64,000 nt of DNA, taken from Procambarus clarkii (Eukaryota > Arthropoda > Malacostraca > Decapoda > Cambaridae). Of this stretch, positions 42,800 through 55,084 are shown piece by piece. The stretch lies in the NCBI RefSeq assembly GCF_040958095.1, contig NC_091230.1, positions 6,001,213 to 6,065,212 of the forward strand, read 5' to 3'. Numbering within the stretch: position 1 is the first letter of the stretch; every line of letters begins with the position of its first letter. The notes under the pieces are model-generated. The model did not search any database, was not told the origin of the DNA, and saw only the letters and a list, made by a program, of their open reading frames with translations. The position numbers and the translations under genes were made by a program.

Positions 42800-45640
42800 T
42801 CCTCAAGAAAACGAAAATGAATAAAGTAATTGCAAAGCTCCAGGTACCTCATGCTGGTCCAACTCTGGACCAGCATACCAGGTACCAACTCTGCATGGTC
42901 TGATAACTTGGCATTCGGTGATGTAGTGTGCATAATCATGCCCCAGTTCCTGCTCACTGAGTTTGCACATAGAGTGCTCAGGAGTGGGAGATCAGTTACC
43001 TGTAGCCACCTGCCACAGGTAACGGTAACCTAACCTGATCCTGGCAACCACTGTGTTGCACACTCTGTTGGACGTTTTGTGCTGCCTATAAACATTGATT
43101 TATTGAGATCTGAAACCTTAGTTTTTATACTGGTGCTTTCAGGTCGTTGGGAGTCAGTAATTTATCTTCTATCAGACCTGAGAGTTTGGACTAATATAGT
43201 TTCGACAGCAGAGATGGGGATAACTAGGTCAAATTCAACTTCATCTTTTTTACACGCTAATTTGCCTGCAATATCTGTCTCATTATGATGGGTTATATAT
43301 ATGTGTGATGGTATCTATACAAAGGTGATTCGAAACCCTTTACTCTGTGCAGTGATTAGGTCATTTATAATTGTTAGAATTAGGTTCTTGCTCTCGATCT
43401 TCCCGGAGAAGTTTTCAATTGCTTGAAGAGCAGACTTTGAATCACAAAATATTATTCCTCCTCCAATGTATTTTAATGTTCTGGTAGCTAGTTGTAGTGC
43501 CGCTAGTTCTGTTTGTGTGGAGGTCAGCTCGTTATTTAACCTGACATTGAAAGCCTGTGTGCAAATATTATTTCTATAAAACCTACATGCTGCTGCAGTC
43601 CGTCCAGTAGAAGATTGGACTGAGCCCTCAGTGTAGACACAGTGATCATGAAATCTAAAATTTTTGATGGAGGAGGCAATTGTTTCAAGTGTGACAGCTT
43701 TGAGAAAAGCAAGATTCTCATTACTATTTTCAACATTTTCATGGTGCTGGGAGTGTATGATACTTCAATGGTGGGGCACAGTTAAAATTAAAGAGGAATA
43801 TCGGAGATAGGTAGATTGCACTTAAAAGGAATGTTGAGTTTGATGAGATTGTAGGTATTTTTACTCACTCATTTATCATAAAAGGAGTGAGTTGGTATGT
43901 TGGCACCAGTCAATAGAGTGTTAACAACACCGAATAATTTGTCTCTGAGCATTGTAGATGCTTGGTCTCTCATGACTTTAAGGCAAAAGGTCGTGTTTAC
44001 TTGCATGATTCTCTCTAGTATGGTTGGAAGCTTCAGTTTCTCTCTCATGTTGATGATTCTTGTGCATCTTGGGGCACCAAGAATTATCCTCATGGTGTCA
44101 TTCTGTACTACTTCAAGTTCGTCTAACACAGAGGCGGAGAAGTTAATTAGGTGCAAGGCATGATACTCAACTAGAGATCTAATAAACATCATATAGAATA
44201 ATGTAGCATACTTAATATTGATGGCAATATTTTTATTAGTAAGTGTTTTAAGTGGTGAGTGAGTTATGCGACATTATAAATGACCTAGGTCGTTTATAAT
44301 GTCACTGTTGATACCAACCCCAAGGTATTTGTGCTGCCTATACGTTTCAGTGTTCTGGTTGTTGACCTTGAAAGTTATAAGGACATGAGTTTTCTCTTGT
44401 GGATGAAGAGCTCTGGATATAGTTATAGAGATAACATGACCACATTCAATGCTTTTAGCAGTGAATGAATCAATTAGAGCTTGCAGTCTAGTATATGCAA
44501 CAATGCATATGGCATTGGCATAACAGATAACGACTTCGTCAGGTAGTGTAGGAATATCAGTTGTTAATTTGTTGCATGGAAACATTGAACAGTGTAGGGC
44601 TAAGCACTCCACCCTGGGTTGTACCCAACTCAAAGGGTGCACAATGTTTACGTTTGACCCCCCTTGAAATGAACTGCGGCAGCTCTGTTACTCAGGTAAC
44701 TCTTGAGCCATGTCAACAGTCTTCCCTTAACACCAAAAGAGGCTAGTTGTTCTAAGATTATTTTTCAGTTTTTTGTATATAAAACAGTTTGGAGGTTAAT
44801 AAATACCGCCTGAGAGCTTGGTCCCTCTCTAATAAAATATTCAGCAAAGCAAGTTGGTGTGCTTCTTCCAGGAAGGAAACCATACAGGTTAGGAGCAGGG
44901 TGGGGCCTAATTTGAAACATTAATCTGTCGAGTATAATCCTTTCCAGAACTTTACACATACACGATGTCAGAGAGATGGGTCTGAATTTGTGTAAATTAG
45001 GCATTTATAACTATTATGAGTCCCTTTTCTCAAGATCTGTCAGGTAAAACACTCTGCCTTAGACTTTGATTAAACAATTCTAGCAAAGTGCTGTTTGGCA
45101 GCTCAGCACGTTCTCTCATGGTATTGTATGTTATGCCATCCTCTCTAGGAGAGGCAGCCTTACCTTTCTTAAATGCATTTTTTACGTCAAAAGGAGTTAT
45201 GTCATCTGGCCCTATTTCACTACAGGCAATTTTTAATATTAATTTAAAGTCACGATTTATTATGGTACTAGCGAGATGGTGTTGTACATCTAGGGGCAGG
45301 CTGCTTATACTGGCAGTGCTTGCATATTGTTGAAGCAGCATGTTGGCATATTATGCCGGTGTATGGTGATCAAGTTGACGACTGCTAGTATGAAAAATCT
45401 TATTAATTATATTCAACATTTGGGATGAAGATGTTGAATGATTGGTGCTTTGCAAAAACATTTCCCGGTGCCGGTTATACACCTGTTCCTTTAGCTCTCT
45501 AAACTCTCGGCTGGCCTTAAGAAATATGATGAGGGTGTCAGCTGTTTGTGTTTTATACTGCTCAGTTAAGGTGAGAACTCTGTCATGAAGAGGTAAGCTT
45601 AAGGCGTGAGTTAGTGAACCACCTCTGAAGGTACGCATGG
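42800..45640 (-). pseudogene. I-clade LINE with RNase H, degenerate
   Basis: Reading leftwards: pre-RT (45638-45351: SREFRELKEQVYNRHREMFL, SSSQMLNIINKIFHTSSRQL), RT start (DVKNAFKKGKAASPREDGIT, 45341-45030), RT fingers (HKFRPISLTSCMCKVLERII, 45004), palm A altered to VFINLQTVLYTKN, palm C altered to VICYANAICIVAY (catalytic Asp pair lost, about 44540), then YRQHKYLGVGIN. The RNase H part at about 43740-43400 reads in fragments (DHCVYTEGSVQSST, LNNELTSTQTELAALQLA, FCDSKSALQAIENF), showing Asp-Glu-Asp. C-terminal SFCTTS-like linker DELEVVQNDTMRIILGAPRC lies at 44192-43869. Many lesions. Confidence 0.72.
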
Positions 45641-46014
45641 AGGGAGGGAGAGAGGTTGATATGTATGGAGGAGGGGGCTGGACGGAGGGTGGTAAGGTAG
45701 GAGGGGGAAGGTGATGGAGGGAGGGAGGGAAGCGTGTGTGTGAGAGAGAGCCAGGAACACCTCAGTCTGGGCGAAGTGGTGGTGGAGGTCAGACGTGACT
45801 GCTTCGTGTCGCGTCGCTCTTCCCCCTCTCTCTCTCCCCTCTCCCTGGTCACTGGCACGTGCTCCCCTTCCCCCCATCCCCAGCGCGTGTGTTCTCGCGA
45901 GTGTTCCTCGTCGCTCACGGTCGCGTAACACGTGAATAGCAGACATAACTTCAGAAGTAGCACCACAGACCATCCACTGCAACTCGCAGTAAGTTCTACC
46001 TGCTTCCTTCACAC
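45641..46014. other. GA-rich then GC-richer unassigned stretch
   Basis: A GGGA-rich tract (45640-45730) is followed by higher GC with several CG dinucleotides (CGTGTCGCGTCGCTC, TCTCGCGAGTG). Frames are open but of low complexity. A host promoter or first exon cannot be excluded, nor supported. Confidence 0.25.
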
Positions 46015-48095
46015 CAGTGTATACACTGTGGTCCTGTATACACTGTACTACTGTGTACACTGTAGTACTGTGTACACTGTAGTACTGTGTACACTGTAGT
46101 ACTGTGTACACTGTAGTACTGTGTACACTGTAGTACTGTGTACACTGTATTACTGTGTACACTGTAGTACTGTGTACACTGTGGTACTGTGTACACTGTA
46201 GTACTGTGTACACTGTGGTCCTGTGTACACTGTAGTACTGTGTACACTGTGGTCCTGTGTACACTGTAGTACTGTGTACACTGTGGTCCTGTGTACACTG
46301 TAGTACTATGTACACTGTGGTACTGTGTATACTGTTGTACTGTGTACACTGTAGTACTGTGTACACTGTAGTACTATGTACACTGTGGTACTGTGTATAC
46401 TGTTGTACTGTGTGTACTGTTTACACTATTATGCTGTGTACACTATGGTACTGTTTGCACTGTGGTTCTGTATACACTGTGGTGTTGTTTACACTGTGGT
46501 ACTGTGAACACTGTACACTGTAGTGTTACTTACACTGTGGTACTGTGTACACTGTGGTACTGTGAACAACGTGGTGCTGTTTACACTGGTACTGTGAACA
46601 CTGTGTTGCCGTGTTCACTGACGTACTATGTACACTGTGGAGTTATTTACACTGTGGTACTGTCTACACTGTGGTGCTGTGTACACTGTGGTGCTGTGTA
46701 CACTGTGGTGCTGTCTACACTGTGTTACTGTCTACACTGTGGTGCTGTCTACACTGTGGTGCTGTGTACACTGTGGTGCTGTGCACACTGTGGTGCTGTG
46801 TACACTGTGGTGCTGTGTACACTGTGGTGCTGTGTACACTGTGGTACTGTCAACACTGTGGTGCTGTGTACACTGTGGTGCTGTGTACACTGTGGTGCTG
46901 TGTACACTGTGGTACTGTCAACACTGTGGTGCTGTGTACACTGTGGTGCTGTGTACACTGTGGTACTGTCAACACTGTGGAACTGTCTACACTGTGGAAC
47001 TGTCTACACTGTGGTCCTGTGTATACTGTGGGGCTGTGTACACTGTGGTACTGTTTACACTGGTACTGTGTACACTGTGGTACTGTGTACACTGTGGTGC
47101 TCTGTACACTGTGGTGCTCTGTACACTGTGGTGCTCTGTACACTGTTGTCCTGTGTACACTGTGATACTGTGTACACTGTGGTACTGTGTACACTGTGGT
47201 ACTGTGTACACTGTGGTACTGTGTACACTGTGGTACTGTGTACACTGTGGTACTGTGTACACTGTGGTACTGTGTACACTGTGGTACTGTGTACACTGTG
47301 GTACTGTGGAACTGTGTACACTGTGGTACTGTTTACACTGTGGTACTGTGTACACTGTGGTGCTCTGTACACTGTGGTGCCCTGTACACTGTGGTGCTGT
47401 GTACACTGTTGTGCTGTGTACACTGTGATACTGTGTACACTGTGGTACTGTGTACACTGTTGTGCTCTGTACACTGTGGTGCTGTGTACACTGTTGTGCT
47501 GTGTACACTGTGATACTGTGTACACTGTGGTACTGTCTACACTGTGGTACTGTGTACACTGGTACTGTGTACACTGTGGAGCTGTCGACACTGTGGTACT
47601 GTCTACACTGTGGTGCTGTCTACACTGTGGTGCTGTCTACACTGTGGTGCTGTCTACACTGTGGTGCTGTCTACACTGTGGTGCTGTCTACACTGTGGTG
47701 CTGTATACATTGTGCTGCTGTCTACACTGTGGTGCTGTCTACACTGTGGTACTGTCTACACTGTGGTACTGTCTACACTGTGGTACTGTCTACACTGTGG
47801 TACTGTTTACACTGTGGTACTGTCTACACTATGGTACTGTCTACACTGTTTACACTGTGGTACTGTCTACACTGTTTACACTGTGGTACTGTCTACACTG
47901 TGGTACTGTCTACACTGTGGTACTGTTTACACTGTGGTACTGTCTACACTGTGGTACTGTCAATACTGTGGTACTGTCTACACTGTGGTACTAGGTACTA
48001 TGTAGTACTGGGTACACTGTGGCTCTGTATACACTATGGTACTGTGTACACTGTTGTACTATCTACACTGTGGTACTATCTACACTGTGGTACTG
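46015..48095. repeat. 17-bp minisatellite (TACTGTGTACACTGTGG)
   Basis: About 120 tandem 17-bp units, with subclasses: CTGTAG units on the left, TGCTGTG and TACTGTG in the middle, TGCTGTCT and TACTGTCT on the right. A few 13- to 14-bp units occur. GTGTACAC inside each unit is self-complementary. Neither strand has a stop in any frame of the consensus, so frames up to 533 codons appear. These are not proteins. Confidence 0.97.
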
Positions 48096-49250
48096 GGTGT
48101 GGGAAAAACTGATTCGTGGGATTTAATATTTATTTCCGTTACACATATTATTTAATTTATTTAATGATTTATTTGTTTATAATGAATTAGTGTCAATTAA
48201 GAGAACAGCTTAGTTGCATTGTGGAATGGTGCCCGGTTAGTAAACAATAGATACGTCTACGTCGCATAAGCTGAATCTCTCGTGGACCAGTCTATAATGC
48301 GGTCGTAGCATGCTTCTCGTTGCACCAGGTAAATTGTTGTAACTTCTTCTCCTCCTTCAATTTCACCTGTCAAACATAAGCAATATATGATGGCTATGTC
48401 AGGAAAAATAATTATTCTTTTTAAATAATTTGGGCTTACTAGTTCCGGGTGGCTTGCCCAGCATCCTAACCACTTATTATAACAAACAAATATGGCCATA
48501 TAAGTACAATAATAACCGTCAAACTGGTATAGAACACTTCACTATTTGCTAGTGAAGGGGTCCAGATTATAGATGATTTGGCGTCCTACAACATTTAAAC
48601 TATAGGGATATGTTCCTGGAGCCTCGCGCGCGTGCTCACAGGCAAGACTTTGTTGTTGTTAATAATGGCGTCTCTCTTCCAGATCAAACGATGCGTCGAG
48701 AAATTGGTTCGGTTTTATTTCGGGATTATTTACGTTATTTAATATATTTGGTTGTAAATTATTTTATTTAATATAGGAAAGTGTTTTTTGTCAATTTCAT
48801 TCGTCAGACTGCAGGATTTAATATTATTTGATCTATATTATTTGTAGCAAACCATAAAGAACGCGCAAGTATATTCACATTTTCTAAAGAATGATGCTTT
48901 CTACTATATCTTAATAGGTAACTAAGGTAATATAATCTTAATTTGTGTTAATACAAATTCGGCAGCAATTTTATCTGTTTATTGAATTGGAAGTTAGTAA
49001 ACGGTGTCAGTATTTCCAACATAATTACAGGGGAGAGAAATAAGGTTCGGAGTCCACTGTTTAGAACTGATGAACACTGATACTTCTCCTCAGAAATATT
49101 TGATTAATTTGATGTTAGTGGCACATTTGTGCATCAGTTTGTACAGGACGGATGTCCCATACTAGAGTTGCAGGTGTTGTAAGTCTTTAGGCGATTTCAT
49201 TTTCCTGCTAACTCTTGTGATGCTAAGTTTCTAGCCTAATTAAATTTTAT
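48096..49250. other. Unassigned AT-rich stretch
   Basis: No frame or known repeat that I can support, apart from the 50-bp similarity at 48775-48830 to 42075-42125. Confidence 0.4.
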
Positions 49251-49257
49251 TTAACCC

Positions 49258-49430
49258 AGAGGACTGAATGTGATCATTTACTACAGTCAAGTATGATTCT
49301 GAGACTGCAGTGGGGTCATTGACACTGGGCACAATGACATTTAGAGGATTGAATGTACCCAATCATTATAGTCAAGTATGGCACTAAGACTGCAGTGGGA
49401 TCAGTGACATTGGTCGCAGTGAATTGTAGC
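49258..49430. repeat. 85-bp imperfect direct duplication
   Basis: Two tandem copies of GAGGAYTGAATGT...CAGTCAAGTATG/TATAGTCAAGTATG...GACTGCAGTGGG, about 80% alike. Confidence 0.75.
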
Positions 49431-49559
49431 TGATTAAGATACTGATTTGATCACTGATTTTCCACTGAGGCCTCATGAGCTTATGTTCAGCTTTAAACGA
49501 TGATATCAAGATCAATTTTTGTTGATATAGCCAGCTGTATTCTCGTTAGCATATTTTAC

Positions 49560-50030
49560 TGGAGTTTTATATTCAGATAAGAAATTTCTATTTGAAAGAT
49601 TTGGCTGCAGGCATAGGCTTCCTTAGGCTTAATACTGGGCCTGTGAGTAACTTGCCTCCTGTAGAATTTAAGAGGAATTTGGTAGTGGCTCCTTGACCTT
49701 CTACACGTCGGTCCGTTGGAATTGTATCCACCACGATGGCCTGCACTTGACGGACGTAGCCGCCTAAACGTACTGGTGGTTACACCACCTGGTAGACTTT
49801 AGGTCCTGTATCAGCCAGGAAATCCAATATATATAATTTCAATTGAGTTACAGGTTTTAATTGTAGACCGTCTGCCACCATGTTTTGTGATATGTACTCT
49901 GGGACACCTGTTCAAACAACCCACGGGTATGGACCCTGGCTCTCTTAGTTTTGATGGTAAGTTGGGCAGTAGACAAAGTTGCATTTTTCTGGACTTTGTC
50001 GATAAGACACTGATTTTCTGCCACACCTTG
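49560..50030 (-). pseudogene. Possible retroelement pol fragment
   Basis: The minus strand reads RLGGYVRQVQAIVVDTIPT, then ATTKFLLNSTGGKLLTGPVL, with QLKLYILDFLADTGPKVYQ upstream. The layout resembles sequence around the protease of LTR-element polyproteins, but no DTG/DSG catalytic site is certain (ADTG is seen). The call is tentative. Confidence 0.25.
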
Positions 50031-50344
50031 CAGTACTATACAAAGGTAGGAATGTTATTTTCCGTCTTGGTGGTTAGGGGATTTTAATTTGGTGTCTCCG
50101 CACAATGCTGCATGGTGTCTGACCCTTGTTACACCTATTACAGATGTTTAATTGTGTCTCACAGGTGTTGGTGTTGTGTTTTCAGAGGCACCTCTTGCAA
50201 TTTCGCAAATCTTTGAGTCGCTGACACGCGCGTCACGATCAGGAGAATTAGTACAGTGGTGTATTGAATGTTTCTTTTGGCAGAACAAACATGTCCCAAA
50301 GCTTACAGCACCTTTTGGAGTCGACGCCTTGGGTGGCGTTGTCC

Positions 50345-51424
50345 CTGGACCACCATGCCTCGTGGACCACCATGACCAGTGGATCACCATGCCCCGTGGA
50401 CCACCATGCCCCGTGGACTACCATGCCTCCTGGACCACCATGCCCAGTGGACCACCATGCCCAGTGGATCACCATGCCCAGTGGATCACCATGCCCAGTA
50501 GATCACCATGCCCAGTGGACCACCATGCCCATTGGACCACCATGCCCAGTGGACCACCATGCCCAGTGGACCACCATGCCCCATGGACCACCATGCCCCG
50601 TGGACCACCATGCCCCGTGGACTACCATGCCTCCTGGACCACCATGCCTCCTGGACCACCATGCCTCCTGGACCACCATGCCTCCTGGACCACCATGCCT
50701 CCTGGACCACCATGCCTCCTGGACCACCATGCCTCCTGGACCACCATGCCTCCTGGACCACCATGCCTCCTGGACCACCATGCCTCCTGGACCACCATGC
50801 CTCCTGGACCACCATGCCCCCTAGAACACCATGGACCACCATGCCCCCTGGACCACCATGACACTGGACCACCATGACACTGGACCACCATGACACTGGA
50901 CCATCATGACACTGGACCACCATGACCCGTGGACCACCATGACCCGTGGACAACCACGACCCGTGGACCACCACGACCCGTAGACCACCACGCCCCGTGG
51001 ACCACCACGCCCCGTGGACCACCATGGCCCGTGGACCACCATGCCCTGTGGACCACCACGCCCCGTGGACCACCATGCTCTGTGGACCAACATGACCCTG
51101 GACCACCATGCCCCTTGGACTACCATGCCCCTGGACCACCATGCCCCATGGACCTCATGCCCCATGGACCACCATGCCCCTAGACCACCATGCCCCATGG
51201 ACGACCATGCCCCTAGACCACCATGCCCCATGGACGACCATGCTTCTAGACCACCATGCTTCTAGACCACCATGCCCCATGGACAACCATGCCCCTAGAC
51301 CACCATGTCCCAGGACCAGCATGCCCTGTGGATCACCATGCTCTGTGGACCACCATGCTCTGTGGACCACCATGCTCTGTGGACCACCATGCTCTGTGGA
51401 CCACCATGCTATGTGGACCACCAT
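50345..51424. repeat. 17-bp minisatellite (CCACCATGCCTCCTGGA), left block
   Basis: About 63 units of 17 bp with the invariant core GGACCACCATG and a variable four to six bases (CCTCC, CCCAG, CCCCG, ACAC, CTCTG). Runs of identical variants show local homogenisation. The array breaks at 51424 and resumes at 63061 beyond the BEL element. Confidence 0.96.
51420..51424. repeat. 5-bp target site duplication of BEL element (left)
   Basis: ACCAT at 51420-51424 and again at 63061-63065, immediately outside TGTGGG and CCCACA. Confidence 0.85.
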
Positions 51425-52497
51425 TGTGGGGAAAATTGTCGGGATTGATTATAAAAGGGAGAACTACTTGGGACTTGTTCGGTACTAAATTAAAAATTAC
51501 TGTTTGTAAAATTAATAAAACTGCAATCCCTAGCTAGGGTCGTAAAGCCTCGCTCCTCTTGTCCTAATGACAGACTGTGGGCTGTAAGGGCAGGTGAGGT
51601 CCCGAAAGGTGAAAGGAGAAGTTGATTGAAGATCTTCAGTCCACCTGCAGACAATTTGAGGCATCAGCTTGTATTGTTAATACAAGGATAAGATTACACT
51701 AACTCAGTTCAATAACTGAATTGTGGTTCTGTTTAAATCAAGGATCTAAACATGTCCACAGTCCAGCCTAGCACCATAACTACTACAGCCAATATTCTCA
51801 TACAAATAAGCACAACAATTTGTATTATAAAGGTATGATATATTTAAATATGATATCAAATGACCCTAAATGTGGTCTAGGTGCAATGGAATCTAGGCGT
51901 TTGAATTAAATTCAGTATGATAAACTTATACGATGAATTAAAGATAGATAAGCAGTTGTTAACTTTAATGTATATGATCAATTATATATAAATATATATT
52001 CAATTTATGTGAAGAGTTTCTGTCAAGCATTCCTTGACTTTCAGAGACTGAGCTTGAATAATTAATGAGTGTCCAGATATAATGACTGAGGATGTGGCGA
52101 ATGAGTGTCTAGATAAATTTAAAATATTCGGTTGCTGAAAGATTAATAAAAACTTACTTAAATTTGGGGCGTCGCCCTGCTCTGAAGCCACAAACAGATT
52201 TATTGGATAGATTAAGGTTACACAAGCATGCAAATGGCCAATCAACACACTACAATAACACTCAATATACTTAATCTAAATGCCGGTGCCGTCTGACAAG
52301 TTGCCAGACAAGATAATTCTCTTGTCGAGTTTAGGCACTATATTTTATGCCACAGCTTTGCTGTTTATTATTCTGGTAGCTTTGCTAGTAGATTGTCTTT
52401 ATTTGCGTTTGCAGGATAGGATAGGATTAGGTGTGGTGGAGGCAGCGTCACTTCGAGCCACTCTACACCCTTATGTAGATAAAGTACTAGGAAGTAC
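51425..52497 (-). repeat. BEL 3' LTR, truncated
   Basis: Aligns with 61111-62150. It ends near 52497 where integrase sequence begins, so the other ~900 bp of the LTR are deleted. Confidence 0.85.
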
Positions 52498-52856
52498 TGT
52501 CTTCCCTCAGGAGTCCAGTACTGCTGTCTGAGATGTGTGAGTGTGTCTAACACTCCTCAATACTTGATGATTTGTTGATGTGTATGTAACACAATCAACC
52601 ATGTGATCCAATGATTCTTTGGTAAAAGCCATGGATGCACAGAATCTAAATTGATATCTGCGTGTTTAAGTCTCCCGCCACAACGCAGTATATTATGATT
52701 TTCTGGGTCTATCCACAGACTGAAATTGTGTTTTAACTTATGAGGAAGATTTTCATAGTCATTCCCATAAGTTTCTCTCTGGGTTTGTCTTACCCAATAA
52801 ATAAGTGCTTCTGGAAAGATGTATTTTATGGCCCTTTTCATGAGATAATGAAACAT
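52498..52856 (-). pseudogene. BEL integrase, N-terminal part only
   Basis: YWVRQTQRETYGNDYENLPH, HNILRCGGRLKHADINLDS, HPWLLPKNHWITWLIVLHTH (the conserved pre-integrase/zinc-binding part of BEL pol), then after a frameshift LDTLTHLRQQYWTPEGRQ. It stops there and continues as LTR sequence. The DDE catalytic core is absent. Confidence 0.82.
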
Positions 52857-52899
52857 GTTTTGTGTTTGAATAATTTGATGAGCGAGGAGTGACGAGTAC

Positions 52900-53755
52900 A
52901 GTCAAAACGGATGTGTGCGCTTTCTGCCTGGCGGTAGTTATGGTTTGTGTCATGATGACGTGTGGCTTTTGTTCCGGCCAACTACCATTCACTAACCATC
53001 GATGCCCATGAAACCAAATATTTGCCTTAGTAAAGTGTTTAAACGTCATCCCTCTAGATAAGAGATCAGGTGGATTATTTTTTGTTGGTACATGCAAGAA
53101 TTGAAAGCCTGCAGAAATCTCTCTAAATTCCGGACAGTTGACATTTTGTACCCATTGTAAGACAGCTTCATTGTCAGACCATATAATGACATCTTTGATG
53201 TTCATGGTAAACAAGACTTGTTTGATATGCACTGCTAAGTGTGTGCCAGGTAGCAATGCTGTTAATTCCTTCAGAGGCAAAGTCCTTTTTTTTTTTTACT
53301 GGAGTGACCCTGGCCTTAGCGGTGTATAGATATGATTGATGGGAAGTCACTAAGTAAGCACAGGCTCCGAAAGCACTGGCTGACGAGTCTGCAAAAACAT
53401 GTTGTGTTCCTTCATCATTTTCCTTGACTATGTGTCTCGAAAAGATTATCTGTTCGACTAAAGTTTGTTCTTGAGCCATCTCAATCCAAACTTTTTGTAA
53501 CTGGGGTGGTAGTTGATTATCCCAACTAACTTTTGTCTTCCAAGCTTCTTGCACCAATATACGCCATTTGATTGTTAAAGGGTTTAGTAGACCAAGTGGG
53601 TCGAACACTTTGCTAACCTGTGAAAGAAAATCCCTTTTTGAAGAATGCAATAGTTTACTGGTACTGATTTGATTGATATCGTGTCTGAGATTAGGTCCCA
53701 TCCCATACCTAATACTTTTTGTGATTCAGGTACAAGATATTCATAGTAATCTCTT
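52900..53755 (-). pseudogene. BEL RT connection and RNase H
   Basis: KRDFLSQVSKVFDPLGLLNP (typical BEL 'FDPLGL' motif), KWRILVQEAWKTKVSWDN, then HVFADSSASAFGACAYLVT (RNase H first Asp), PLKELTALLPGTHLAVHI (Glu), DVIIWSDNEAVLQWVQNVNC (Asp), then FLHVPTKNNPPDLLSRGM. Catalytic residues are visible. One or two frameshifts (near 53280) split the frame. Confidence 0.85.
53606..53755. repeat. 150-bp perfect direct repeat, left copy
   Basis: Identical base for base to 54935-55084. It consists of BEL pol sequence. Confidence 0.95.
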
Positions 53756-54782
53756 TGTTACGGCCCTCTCGGGTCGCAACCGGGTTCTTACTCTGATGTT
53801 GTTAGTGGAAGGGTATCCGGCCCCCAAGCCAGTAGTGGCTTTCAAGGGATGTGATCCGTAACGCAAGTAAAATAAAAGGGGAAGGGAAAGAAAGGCAAAA
53901 ACTTAATATTATAATTATTACCATCACCAATAAATAAATATATGAAGATTACACGGGGGGGGGGGGGGGGGGGGTATAAACACTAGTATATACACTGTTG
54001 TCTTCTTCTGAAGACTCTGGATCCTCACGGTGCTCACGATGCCGAGCTCTTGGTGCTCTTGTGGTCTCACGACGAATCCTTCGAGAATCTTGAGTCTACC
54101 CCGACCACAGGCCAGCCAAAACACAGTTCCACTGGGGGCACCGTCGTGGAGGCCGTCAACCACAAGTCCAGCAGATAGCTGGCAGGTTCCAAATCAGCGA
54201 CGCTGGTTAGGCCAGTCCACGATCGATTACTAAGGTAGCGAACCCTAGTCAGGAGCCTCGTGTGATACCACAGATCACTCTCCTTGCCACAACTCCCCAG
54301 TGGTTAAGCGTCTCCACCAGTCAGTCCCGGGTATGACAATCCTTCAACTGCCGCTTCACAGGCAGGGTAACACCACAGTGTTCATCCGGGGGCGACTCAC
54401 AGCTGCTGCAGCAAACACTTGGTGACAAGACGGCTGCCTTGGGTAGACTGACTCAACTTCCATTACAGCAGTCCCAGGTCGACTCTGTAAGCAGACACGT
54501 CATCAATAACAGGGACACACTAAAGCACCTCACTTACAGGCTCAGACCCAAACGCCCACCTATCCACTCCATAGATGGCGTTGTCGTCTGAGCACCACCT
54601 CACCAGAGGTCGGCAGCGGCTGTGTTGTGAGCTGAACAGGACTGGAAACTGGCCCTCGTGGCCAGTACACCTAGTCCTCACCAGGTGTCGTCGTCCATTT
54701 GGAGGGGGTTTTCGGGAGCTGACCCACAGATGGCGCGGTCGTCACTGGTCCGTGCTCGGTCGTCGGGCTCGGGTCCGTAACA
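53756..54782. mobile_element. LTR (TGTTACGG...CCGTAACA) with poly-G
   Basis: 1027 bp with perfect 8-bp terminal inverted repeats TGTTACGG/CCGTAACA, a 20-base poly-G at 53955-53974 and AGATGGCG motifs near 54570 and 54730. Layout and several blocks (CTCACCAGAGGTC) match the LTR at 35549-36611, so it is a related family. No target duplication of the usual 4-6 bp is present. Confidence 0.75.
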
Positions 54783-54934
54783 TTGAATTTTGGGACCATT
54801 TTGATGTTCCTCACCGGATCGAAACCACTGGTTTCCGTTGTTGGCCTCCGACCACCTAACCGCAATACTTCTAGTTCATGTTGTCTCTGTCTTTCTTTCT
54901 TCTAATTCTAAACGCCTCATCTCTAATTCTTTTT
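54783..54934 (-). pseudogene. Gypsy-type gag N-terminal fragment
   Basis: On the minus strand EKELEMRRLELEERK, then after a one-base shift QHELEVLRLGGRRPTTETSG and FDPVRNIKMVPKFN: a charged coiled-coil followed by the start of a gag domain as in crustacean Ty3/gypsy elements. It ends directly against the LTR at 54782. Confidence 0.6.
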
Positions 54935-55084
54935 CACTTTGCTAACCTGTGAAAGAAAATCCCTTTTTGAAGAATGCAATAGTTTACTGGTACTGATTTG
55001 ATTGATATCGTGTCTGAGATTAGGTCCCATCCCATACCTAATACTTTTTGTGATTCAGGTACAAGATATTCATAGTAATCTCTT
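54935..55084. repeat. 150-bp perfect direct repeat, right copy
   Basis: Second copy of 53606-53755. BEL pol continues from here to the right. Confidence 0.95.

Noticed and set aside
45734..45966. Host gene first exon with GTAAGT donor near 45989
   Set aside because: A lone GTAAGT after a low-complexity frame is weak. No continuation, homology or promoter element was found.
46393..47994. A 533-residue Cys/Val-rich protein and its minus-strand counterparts
   Set aside because: 17-bp unit read in rotating frame, open on both strands. No unique sequence, start context or splice signal.
50152..50877. A proline/histidine-rich repeat protein
   Set aside because: Translation of the 17-bp CCACCATG array on both strands.
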